From a virus: DNA of 35,558 nucleotides. The notes below the pieces were generated by a model. It searched no databases. It saw only the letters and a list, made by a program, of their open reading frames with translations, and was not told the origin of the DNA. The stretch spans positions 1 through 35,558 of the IMG/VR virus record IMGVR_UViG_3300025086_000106; one strand, written 5' to 3'. This document shows positions 16,678 through 22,416 of the stretch, piece after piece; position 1 is the first letter of the stretch, and each line of letters begins with the position of its first letter. The position numbers and the translations under genes were made by a program.

Positions 16678-17028
16678 TTAATAACACCACACCACAGCAT
16701 CAGTATCTCTAGTATCCACATGGATAAACCCATTAGCCACACCTATACCCCTAAAGCCCATAATCATTGCAGCTTTAATTATCTTATGGCGCTGTTGGCC
16801 TCCTGACACCTTAATGTCAGCAGCTATACCTTCAGAGTGTTTCCCCGGCTTAGCCTTCTTTGCCTCTATAGAGTGCTTAGGTGACCTATATCCGCTAGTG
16901 ATTACAAAGGGAAAACCACATGCTTCCCTTAACTCATCTAGCTTAGCAACGAACTCTGGCTTTATCTGATTCTCACCTGTTTCTTGACAATCAAAATCTT
17001 CTATCTTGAAGTATTTGTAGTTAGCCAC
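16678..17028 (-). CDS. Peptidase M15-type endolysin
   Basis: 116 residues from a GTG start (17028) that overlaps the stop of the upstream gene; a longer in-frame extension upstream would overlap that gene fully and has low-complexity basic sequence. It contains FVITSGYRSP, GKHSEGIAADI and GFIHVDTR. His64, Asp71 and His103 match the zinc ligands of the M15 (D-Ala-D-Ala carboxypeptidase / L-Ala-D-Glu endopeptidase-like) family. It would cut peptide cross-links in peptidoglycan at lysis. There is no signal peptide, so it needs a holin; the candidate is 8150-8497. Confidence 0.87.
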   Translation of the reverse strand: MANYKYFKIEDFDCQETGENQIKPEFVAKLDELREACGFPFVITSGYRSPKHSIEAKKAKPGKHSEGIAADIKVSGGQQRHKIIKAAMIMGFRGIGVANGFIHVDTRDTDAVVWCY

Positions 17029-17443
17029 TTTCTTCCGTAAACTCCCCTTCAATGGTGTTTTCTTCTTCTTGTTCTTGTTCGGTTGTTGCTTCTTTTTCAC
17101 TCGTACCAGAGACACTTGTGGCGACTTGCCCAACACCTGAGATAGTAATTGACACAGACTGTCTCCCACCTGTAGAATCCTTTTCAAAATAACTTAAAGG
17201 CAACATCCTATCCATTACTAGTTTCCATGCTGCCGCTTGATTTTTATGGTCATCGTTAAGAGCAGCATTAAAAATACTATCCAGAACCTTGTTAGATTTA
17301 GGGGAAGCAAGCATTCTAGCCTTATATTCGTTAATAATGCTAGCGTCACCTTTAGGGCGACCTACTTTACCCCTGTTTCCTGTAGTTTTAGAGACTACAT
17401 CAGTCTTCCTTGGTCTTCCTCTTTTACGTTTAGGTTGATCCAT
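17021..17443 (-). CDS. Putative terminase small subunit (AT-hook-like N-terminus)
   Basis: 140 residues. The basic N-terminus has two AT-hook-like cores (RKRGRPRK and KVGRPKG). A helical region follows (SNKVLDSIFNAALNDDHKNQ, AAAWKLVMDRMLPLSYFE), then an acidic Glu/Gln-rich tail (EQEQEEENTIEGEF). It is the first gene of the late arm, directly below the strong promoter at 17479-17507 and just upstream of the endolysin and terL, a common place for the DNA-recognition subunit of terminase. The assignment rests on position and DNA-binding composition. Confidence 0.68.
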   Translation of the reverse strand: MDQPKRKRGRPRKTDVVSKTTGNRGKVGRPKGDASIINEYKARMLASPKSNKVLDSIFNAALNDDHKNQAAAWKLVMDRMLPLSYFEKDSTGGRQSVSITISGVGQVATSVSGTSEKEATTEQEQEEENTIEGEFTEESG

Positions 17444-17478
17444 AAAGTATTTACCTTAGTACCTAAGAATACTATCTG

Positions 17479-17507
17479 ATTATATCATATTTTGTGTCAA
17501 AAGTCAA
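17479..17507 (-). promoter_or_regulatory. Strong sigma70-type promoter for the late arm
   Basis: Minus strand: -35 TTGACT (17502-17507), 17-bp spacer, extended -10 TGATATAAT with TATAAT at 17479-17484. It lies 36 bp before the first late ATG (17443). Only the -35 departs from consensus, by one base. Confidence 0.88.
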
Positions 17508-17678
17508 GGATTATTTTAGATTATTTAGTTATAAGAGTGTCCTTTTACTGTGTTTTTAGTAAATTCTAGTTTTCTTTTGTAAACAAGAGGTTAGTAAGCA
17601 CTAACTATTGGTCATTTTAACCTAATTTTGGCCTATTTTGTACATGAGAGGGTACTATAATTTATTAAGCAGCACAAG

Positions 17679-17712
17679 CCCCTCCCCCGTCCCCTCTAGC
17701 ATACCCCGGCCC
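17679..17712 (-). other. G-rich tract on the minus strand (possible quadruplex)
   Basis: On the minus strand there are five G runs of 3, 4, 4, 5 and 4, separated by CC, a 9-nt loop, AC and A. Four or more G runs at this spacing could form a quadruplex, though one loop is longer than in canonical motifs. It is an isolated GC-rich island in an AT-rich control region. Confidence 0.6.
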
Positions 17713-17716
17713 TCAT

Positions 17717-17884
17717 GTCAACCATAGACAAACCAAAGGTTGGCATGGTTATTGCATGTGTTGACTAGAGTTGGCATGAGTTTTGCATAGGAGCCTAGCC
17801 CTCTGGCTACCACAGCCAACCAGAGAATACAAGTGTTGACATGTGAGAGGCACTCTGGCACCCCATAGGTCAACATAGGTCAAC
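17717..17884. promoter_or_regulatory. Cluster of five GTTGAC/GTCAAC boxes
   Basis: The boxes are GTCAAC 17717-17722, GTTGAC 17760-17765, GTTGAC 17835-17840, GTCAAC 17869-17874 and GTCAAC 17879-17884, the last two within a direct repeat of ATAGGTCAAC. Five in 168 bp is far above chance for a hexamer and its complement. They could be sites for a regulator, or iterons. The binding protein is unknown. Confidence 0.6.
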
Positions 17885-18019
17885 CCAACCAACCACAAGC
17901 ACACAACACCACCCATTGCAACTACTATATAGTTATATGCATAGATTAAATAGTTATTAGACACCAGTGATCCACACGCTATCATGGCTTCACAAATTAA
18001 TAACTACATAGGTAAACAC

Positions 18020-18178
18020 ATGAATATAAAAGAACAATATATAGAATCTTTAAACTGTGCACTGGACAGTTGTTACCGTGATCTCGATTACTACGAGAGC
18101 ATTGGTCATCAGAGCAATATAAACGAGGTGGAGCAGCGCATTGTTTCACTTAAGCAACAAATTGAGGACGTAGTCTAA
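18020..18178 (+). CDS. Early hypothetical protein
   Basis: 52 residues from the ATG at 18020, which has an AGG about 7 nt upstream. An in-frame ATG at 17984 would add 12 residues but lacks a Shine-Dalgarno. It reads as two helices (MNIKEQYIESLNCALDSCYR and NINEVEQRIVSLKQQIEDVV), probably a small coiled coil. First gene of the plus-strand early arm; its stop overlaps the next start (TAATG). Confidence 0.65.
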   Translation: MNIKEQYIESLNCALDSCYRDLDYYESIGHQSNINEVEQRIVSLKQQIEDVV

Positions 18179-18474
18179 TGGGCACATTCACAACATTACT
18201 AGACATCCGTAACGACATAGCCGACTCATTGCATACTGTTGGTTTAGACAACTGGTCGCAGCGCCTAGTCATAGGGAGCGAGTACAACAGCATGTCGCGA
18301 GCTATAGAGGCCTACTTAGGCATAGACAAGGACACAGAGCATGACATGCCTGAGACGCTGGAACAGATGAAAGCATGGTATTCTGCAAGCGGAGGTCTGA
18401 CATGGCTGTTTAACGATGCAGTGCGAGAGTTCAACATACCAGTAACACTAATAGAGGAAACAATAGCAGCGTAG
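18178..18474 (+). CDS. Early hypothetical protein
   Basis: 98 residues, acidic and soluble: TLLDIRNDIADSLHTVGLDN, MPETLEQMKAWYSASGGLTW and REFNIPVTLIEETIAA. Its ATG overlaps the previous stop. Small, unrecognised early proteins like this are often takeover factors, but nothing here shows a role. Confidence 0.7.
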   Translation: MGTFTTLLDIRNDIADSLHTVGLDNWSQRLVIGSEYNSMSRAIEAYLGIDKDTEHDMPETLEQMKAWYSASGGLTWLFNDAVREFNIPVTLIEETIAA

Positions 18475-18483
18475 TGTTCTATG

Positions 18484-18509
18484 GCTGACTATTGTCAACA
18501 GTAGTCAGC
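18484..18509. promoter_or_regulatory. 26-bp near-perfect palindrome with a GTCAAC core
   Basis: GCTGACTATTGT (18484-18495) and ACAGTAGTCAGC (18498-18509) are inverted with a 2-bp centre and one mismatch, which would be a G-U pair in RNA. GTCAAC (18494-18499) spans the centre, the same hexamer as the boxes in the divergent region. It lies in the 77-bp gap between two early genes with no T tail, so it looks more like an operator or RNA-processing hairpin than a terminator. Confidence 0.65.
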
Positions 18510-18551
18510 ACTGGTAACATTGCCAAGTACATTAACAGTAGAGGTTTACAC

Positions 18552-18788
18552 ATGAAACTAAGACAAATCGCAGCTAACCAGACAGAACTAGAGTTACCCT
18601 GTGGCGCTGTAGTTCTATTCAGTTACGAGACACCAGTAGCAGCACAGTTAGCGTCAGGTGGTTTTGTACGCACAGAACAAAAATGGTCTGTAACCACTAG
18701 CCGACACATTAACAAATGGTTGCAGGGTATTGACGCGCAGGAAGTACCACAGGCAGACCTATACAATTTAACGGGAGAGGCAGCATAG
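18552..18788 (+). CDS. Conserved-type early phage protein
   Basis: 78 residues from the ATG at 18552, preceded by AGAGG; a TTG at 18492 would extend it but overlaps the palindrome and lacks a ribosome site. It contains CGAVVLFSYETPVAAQLASG and KWSVTTSRHINKWLQ, a pattern I recognise from small proteins common in podoviruses and cyanophages, of unknown function. Confidence 0.78.
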   Translation: MKLRQIAANQTELELPCGAVVLFSYETPVAAQLASGGFVRTEQKWSVTTSRHINKWLQGIDAQEVPQADLYNLTGEAA

Positions 18789-18884
18789 ATGTTAAAAGAC
18801 TGGAAATATAAATTAATGATTATTGGCCTAATGTTTATCCTAGTGGTAGACTGGGAACACACACTAACACTCTGGGGATTTTAG
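18789..18884 (+). CDS. Micro-membrane ORF 1 (31 residues)
   Basis: It starts directly after the previous stop (TAGATG). A basic start (MLKDWKYK) is followed by one hydrophobic span (LMIIGLMFILVV) and a short DWEHTLTLWGF tail. First of three consecutive micro-ORFs with the same layout. Not recognised; expression is unproven. Confidence 0.55.
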   Translation: MLKDWKYKLMIIGLMFILVVDWEHTLTLWGF

Positions 18885-18885
18885 G

Positions 18886-18981
18886 ATGATTCGTAACACT
18901 TTTGCAGCCATAGGCGTGTCTCTGTGCATTCTGTACACCATAACAGGCACCTATGTAATACTGCTACATGCGGGATTTTAG
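18886..18981 (+). CDS. Micro-membrane ORF 2 (31 residues)
   Basis: MIRNTFAAIGVSLCILYTIT, then GTYVILLHAGF. It is a single hydrophobic span. Its start follows the previous stop in the string GGATTTTAGGATGATT, where the previous TAG and this ATG are one base apart. Confidence 0.55.
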   Translation: MIRNTFAAIGVSLCILYTITGTYVILLHAGF

Positions 18982-18982
18982 G

Positions 18983-19081
18983 ATGATTTGGAGCGCGATA
19001 AAAGACTTTTGCACTGCCTATGTTGTAATACTGGTGCTGGTTGGTGTATTATTTTTGATTGAAACTTACTTACTGGGGTAA
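18983..19081 (+). CDS. Micro-membrane ORF 3 (32 residues)
   Basis: MIWSAIKDFCTA, then a strong hydrophobic span (YVVILVLVGVLFLI) and ETYLLG. The junction with ORF 2 is the same 16-bp string as the junction between ORFs 1 and 2, so the set may have arisen by duplication although the spans have diverged. Confidence 0.55.
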   Translation: MIWSAIKDFCTAYVVILVLVGVLFLIETYLLG

Positions 19082-19084
19082 ATT

Positions 19085-19225
19085 GTGGACGATTTAGATA
19101 TATTGTTGGACAGAGCGATTACATGGTCAGAATGGGAAAATAGTTACGTTTTGATTATGAACATGGTAGAATTTAAACAACGCATTAGAGAGATTGTGCA
19201 AGAGCAACAGGAGCAGAACACATGA
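19085..19225 (+). CDS. Small acidic protein, GTG start
   Basis: 46 residues from GTG at 19085, with GGGG about 6 nt upstream: DDLDILLDRAITWSEWENSY, then a helix (EFKQRIREIVQEQQEQNT). Its stop overlaps the next ATG (ATGA). Supported by exact packing between neighbours; not recognised. Confidence 0.55.
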   Translation: MDDLDILLDRAITWSEWENSYVLIMNMVEFKQRIREIVQEQQEQNT

Positions 19226-19425
19226 GCAACGAATATAAAGAAGCTAACGACGAACGTCTCATGGAATCAGTCTATGAGATAGTGGACAGCCTGACAGAAC
19301 CAGCAGCACGCAGGTTACTAGAGGACATGCTGTTTACACAAGGTATAGAAAGCGAAGCATTCGACTGGACGCTACGCAACCAGACTAAACAGTTTATCGA
19401 ACAGGCAGAGAAGGCAGTAGCATGA
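19222..19425 (+). CDS. Early hypothetical protein
   Basis: 67 residues, acidic and helical: RLMESVYEIVDSLTEPAARR, then LLEDMLFTQGIESEAFDW. The stop overlaps the next start by 4 bp. Not recognised. Confidence 0.68.
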   Translation: MSNEYKEANDERLMESVYEIVDSLTEPAARRLLEDMLFTQGIESEAFDWTLRNQTKQFIEQAEKAVA

Positions 19426-19904
19426 ATATATTTTATATCTCAACTGATCCTGTGCGTGCAGCAGTGTGGCAGTGTGACAAGCATGTAGTCAAAATGATCC
19501 TAGAGTCAGCACAGATGCTATGCACAGCACACCATGAGTTCGGGAACCATGAAGTACCGTACAAAGTAGCGCACAGGAACCACCCCAGCACTATCTGGGC
19601 GCGTAGTGGTGCCAAACAGTACAATTGGCTCTATAGGCATTTTCAGGCTTTATCAGACGAATATACTCAAAGGTATGGTAGGGTGCACCTAACCTGGCAA
19701 AAGTGCGCACAGGCTCTCTCTGAGCCACCTATGGGCATTCCTGATATTGAGTGGACAGATCCACCACAATGTATGCCAGACGAATGCAAACGTGCTAGTA
19801 GTCGAGAGGCATACCGTGTATACTATTTCAAATATAAACCACAGGTTATCGACATGCGATGGCCTGAGAATCGACAACCACCAATGGAGCTATTTGCAGC
19901 ATGA
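19422..19904 (+). CDS. Conserved-type phage protein with QCDKHVVKMILESAQML motif
   Basis: 160 residues. The N-terminus (MNIFYISTDPVRAAVWQCDK, then HVVKMILESAQMLCTA) and the middle (HRNHPSTIWARSGAKQYNWLY, then HFQALSDEYTQRYG) belong to a protein type common in T4-like and T7-like phages of aquatic bacteria. The many His, Asp and Cys residues could bind metal or act in catalysis. Some relatives carry annotations as DNA-repair glycosylases, but I cannot support that here. It sits in a 4-bp-overlap chain of early genes. Confidence 0.8.
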   Translation: MNIFYISTDPVRAAVWQCDKHVVKMILESAQMLCTAHHEFGNHEVPYKVAHRNHPSTIWARSGAKQYNWLYRHFQALSDEYTQRYGRVHLTWQKCAQALSEPPMGIPDIEWTDPPQCMPDECKRASSREAYRVYYFKYKPQVIDMRWPENRQPPMELFAA

Positions 19905-20131
19905 GCGATACATTCTCACATGACATAGACGAAACAGATGAATCTGAGCCTGAGAACCTCAGTGTTCGTGAGTTAAAAGAAAACGACCTGATCGAATACA
20001 GGTTGAACACCATGACCATATCAGAGGTATGCAATGCGGCCTCTAAATGGCTAACGATGACAATAGCCGACCACAGCGACGCACAGATTGATGCATTACA
20101 TGAAAAACTATTCAATAGGGAGCTACACTGA
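19901..20131 (+). CDS. Early acidic hypothetical protein
   Basis: 76 residues with a very acidic N-terminus (SHDIDETDESEPENLSVREL), then EYRLNTMTISEVCNAASKWL. It could be a DNA-mimic-like or inhibitor protein given its charge, but that is only a composition argument. It overlaps both neighbours. Confidence 0.65.
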   Translation: MSDTFSHDIDETDESEPENLSVRELKENDLIEYRLNTMTISEVCNAASKWLTMTIADHSDAQIDALHEKLFNRELH

Positions 20132-20328
20132 TGAGATGCAGAGCGTGCAACAGCGGCCCATTGGGTGAGATTGAGCTAGCTAGGAAAGACCACAAAAGCG
20201 GGGAGTTCCTAGACCTGTGCAACACTTGCTACACTGTGTCCAATAGAGCCATAATTGCTCAACAATATGAGTCGCTCTATCTGGACGATAGCCAACTGGA
20301 TGAGCTAGAATTTGAACTTTTTAACTAG
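20131..20328 (+). CDS. Small zinc-ribbon protein
   Basis: 65 residues. CRAC (Cys3, Cys6) and CNTC (Cys30, Cys33) frame a 23-residue loop, a simple Cys4 zinc ribbon. The C-terminus is acidic (YLDDSQLDELEFELFN). It is the last gene before the promoter at 20335-20362. It may bind nucleic acid or protein. Confidence 0.7.
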   Translation: MRCRACNSGPLGEIELARKDHKSGEFLDLCNTCYTVSNRAIIAQQYESLYLDDSQLDELEFELFN

Positions 20329-20334
20329 GAGGAC

Positions 20335-20362
20335 TTGCGTTGATCTGAAAATCCTGTATAAT
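20335..20362 (+). promoter_or_regulatory. Probable promoter for the replication module
   Basis: A perfect -10 TATAAT (20357-20362) has a weak -35 TTGCGT (20335-20340) at a 16-bp spacing. It lies in the 119-bp gap before the SSB candidate. The gap also holds an 18-codon ORF (20391-20447) whose stop abuts the next start; it may be a leader. An AGGAG precedes the ATG at 20448. The weak -35 suggests activation by a factor. Confidence 0.55.
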
Positions 20363-20447
20363 ATACCTATGAAGCGAAGGAATAAACATAATGTATATTC
20401 TTAAAGTTTCATATTTAGTAACCTACAATAACCATAGGAGTCTATAG

Positions 20448-20819
20448 ATGGCTGTAGCAGAAATGAAAGTAGCCTTTAGTAACTTGCGCGAGACTGAGAC
20501 TTATCAGGGACAAGATACTGGACGGTTTACCTTGACGGGTACTCTGGACGATGCAACAGCAGAGATGTTGTCAGCGCAGGGTGTTAAAATCAAAGCTTAC
20601 GAGGACATGGCACAACGAAAGTTTGCCAGTAAGTTTCCGGTGAAGATCATAGACGCGAATGACGCGCCCTTCACTGGTGACATTCCCAGAGGCTCTCTTG
20701 TACGCATTAGCTACAAGACAGGCCCAGCACACCCAGTGCATGGTACGCCGACGTACCTGAACGCTGTGCGAGTGTTGGAACTTGCAGAAGATGCGTCGGG
20801 AATAGATGACGAACTCTAA
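20448..20819 (+). CDS. Putative single-stranded DNA-binding protein
   Basis: 123 residues. The core has beta-strand-like segments (GRFTLTGTLDDATAEMLSAQ, KFPVKIIDAND, GSLVRISYKTGP, TYLNAVRVLEL) consistent with an OB-type fold. It ends in a short acidic tail (EDASGIDDEL), the mark of phage SSBs that recruit replication partners. It overlaps the primase-helicase start by 14 bp. Compared with T7 gp2.5 (232 residues) it is short. The call rests on tail, predicted fold and neighbours. Confidence 0.6.
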   Translation: MAVAEMKVAFSNLRETETYQGQDTGRFTLTGTLDDATAEMLSAQGVKIKAYEDMAQRKFASKFPVKIIDANDAPFTGDIPRGSLVRISYKTGPAHPVHGTPTYLNAVRVLELAEDASGIDDEL

Positions 20820-22416
20820 GTTTATTAAGCATGAGTCCTGCCCAGTATGCGGCAGTAGTGATGCGCTGGCCCGTTATAGTGACGGGTCGGCCCATTGCTT
20901 CTCCGCTGGGTGTAACCACCATGAGAATGGTAATGGTGAAGTAGTGAGCATTGCAGAGAAAAGACCGCTAGAGTTCAATGGTGCCACGGCTTCCATACCA
21001 GAGCGTCGAATAACACAGGCTACGTGCGCCAAGTTTGGTGTTACTGTGGAGTTTGACAGGTCAGGTAAGATAAGCCGACATCACTACCCCTACTATGCTG
21101 TGGACACTAACGAGGTGAAAGGCAGCAAGGTGCGCATTGTTCAGAATAAAGACTTCTACGCCACAGGCTCGTTGCAGGGTGTGGGGTTGTTTGGTCAGAA
21201 CACTTGCAGAGGTAGAGGAAAGTTCATAACGATAACAGAGGGCGAACTGGACGCACTGAGTGTGTCTGAGATGTTCGACAACAAATGGGATGTGGTGTCG
21301 CTACGCTCTGGCGCATCCGCAGCAGCAAAGGAAATAAAAGAGCAACTAGAGTGGCTTGAGGGCTACGATCAGGTAGTGTTGTGTTTTGACAACGACAAGG
21401 CGGGACAAGCTGCCATTGATGAAGTCAAGGACATATTTAGCCCTAGCAAGCTAAAGATATGCAAGCTACCTCTGAAGGACGCTAGCGAGATGCTGGTGGC
21501 TAAAAAAGTCAAGGACTTTGTGTCAGCATGGTGGGACTCTAAAGCCTATCAGCCTGATGGTATCATCTGTGGCAAAGAAACATGGGATGCTATTACGGGC
21601 AAGATGAAAGTGAAGTCAGTACCGTACCCTTGGCAGGGACTTAATGACATGACCAAAGGCTTTAGGCCATACGAGCTAGTGACCATCACCAGCGGGTCAG
21701 GGATGGGTAAGTCACAGATTGTCAGGGAGCTAGAATATTACATTCTAAACGCTACTGAGGACAACATTGGCATACTTGCGCTGGAGGAAGACGTAGCACG
21801 TACTGCTCTGGGTATCATGTCAGTGGCCGCTGACTGCCCATTGCACCTAGAGGAAGACTTGGACGCTGACGCTGCTTTCCCTTTCTGGGAACAGACGCTA
21901 GGCACTGGGCGCTTCTACCTGTTCGACCACTGGGGCAGCACAAGTGAGGACAAACTGTTGTCTCGTGTGCGTCACATGGCTAAGGCACTGGACTGTAAGT
22001 GGATCATACTCGACCACCTGTCCATCGTAGTGTCAGCACAGGACAATGGTGATGAGCGCAAGGCTATAGACGCCATTATGACTAACCTGCGAACACTGGT
22101 GCAGGAGCTAGGCATAGGGCTATTCTTAGTGTCCCACCTGAAGCGTACCACAGGTAAGCCACATGAGGACGGAGGCAAGATTAGCTTGAGTGAGTTGCGA
22201 GGCTCACAGGCGATAGCGCAACTGTCGGACATGGTGATTGGCTTGGAGCGTAACCAGCAGGACGAGGACGAGGATAAGCGTAACACAACTACAGTACGTA
22301 TCCTCAAGAATCGCTACGCTGGTTTGACAGGAGCAGCCTGTTACCTGAAGTACGACAGGGTTACAGGTCGCATGACTGAGGTGGCAGCACCCAAGGACGT
22401 AGACGATGACTTCTAA
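20806..22416 (+). CDS. Bifunctional primase-helicase (T7 gp4-like)
   Basis: 536 residues. The zinc-binding domain has Cys12, Cys15, Cys31 and Cys36. The TOPRIM primase fold shows TEGELDA (144-150) and CFDNDKAG (193-200). The DnaB-type helicase has Walker A SGSGMGKS (296-303), Walker B WIILDH (399-404) and the H4 DNA-binding segment LRGSQAIAQLSDMVIGL (464-480). It would make primers and unwind DNA at the fork as a hexamer. The tail ends DVDDDF, acidic with a terminal Phe, recalling T7 replication proteins whose acidic tails contact the polymerase. All main motifs are intact. It overlaps the SSB candidate upstream by 14 bp and the polymerase downstream by 11 bp. Confidence 0.95.
   Translation: MTNSKFIKHESCPVCGSSDALARYSDGSAHCFSAGCNHHENGNGEVVSIAEKRPLEFNGATASIPERRITQATCAKFGVTVEFDRSGKISRHHYPYYAVDTNEVKGSKVRIVQNKDFYATGSLQGVGLFGQNTCRGRGKFITITEGELDALSVSEMFDNKWDVVSLRSGASAAAKEIKEQLEWLEGYDQVVLCFDNDKAGQAAIDEVKDIFSPSKLKICKLPLKDASEMLVAKKVKDFVSAWWDSKAYQPDGIICGKETWDAITGKMKVKSVPYPWQGLNDMTKGFRPYELVTITSGSGMGKSQIVRELEYYILNATEDNIGILALEEDVARTALGIMSVAADCPLHLEEDLDADAAFPFWEQTLGTGRFYLFDHWGSTSEDKLLSRVRHMAKALDCKWIILDHLSIVVSAQDNGDERKAIDAIMTNLRTLVQELGIGLFLVSHLKRTTGKPHEDGGKISLSELRGSQAIAQLSDMVIGLERNQQDEDEDKRNTTTVRILKNRYAGLTGAACYLKYDRVTGRMTEVAAPKDVDDDF

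Larger units (their letters stand above)
17444..17983. other. 540-bp divergent intergenic region (control region, candidate origin)
   Basis: The only gene-free stretch over 300 bp. From left to right it holds the late promoter (17479-17507), AT-rich sequence to about 17670 with a lone TATAAT (17656-17661) lacking a good -35, a C-rich block (17679-17712), then about 175 bp of short repeats. These include five GTTGAC/GTCAAC boxes, two copies of TTGGCAT...TTGCAT about 31 bp apart, and CTCTGG/CCAGAG inverted elements (17801-17825). It ends in an AT-rich stretch (17923-17955) where the early plus-strand promoter must lie; no hexamer pair there is convincing. A role in early control and replication initiation is inference. 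Confidence 0.75.

Noticed and set aside
17029-17187. N-terminal extension of the M15 endolysin
   Set aside because: It lies fully inside the upstream gene, is low-complexity and basic, and the GTG at 17028 overlapping that gene's stop gives a family-length enzyme.
17656-17661. Lone TATAAT as an early plus-strand promoter
   Set aside because: No acceptable -35 at 15-19 bp and no extended -10, so I list it only in the intergenic description.
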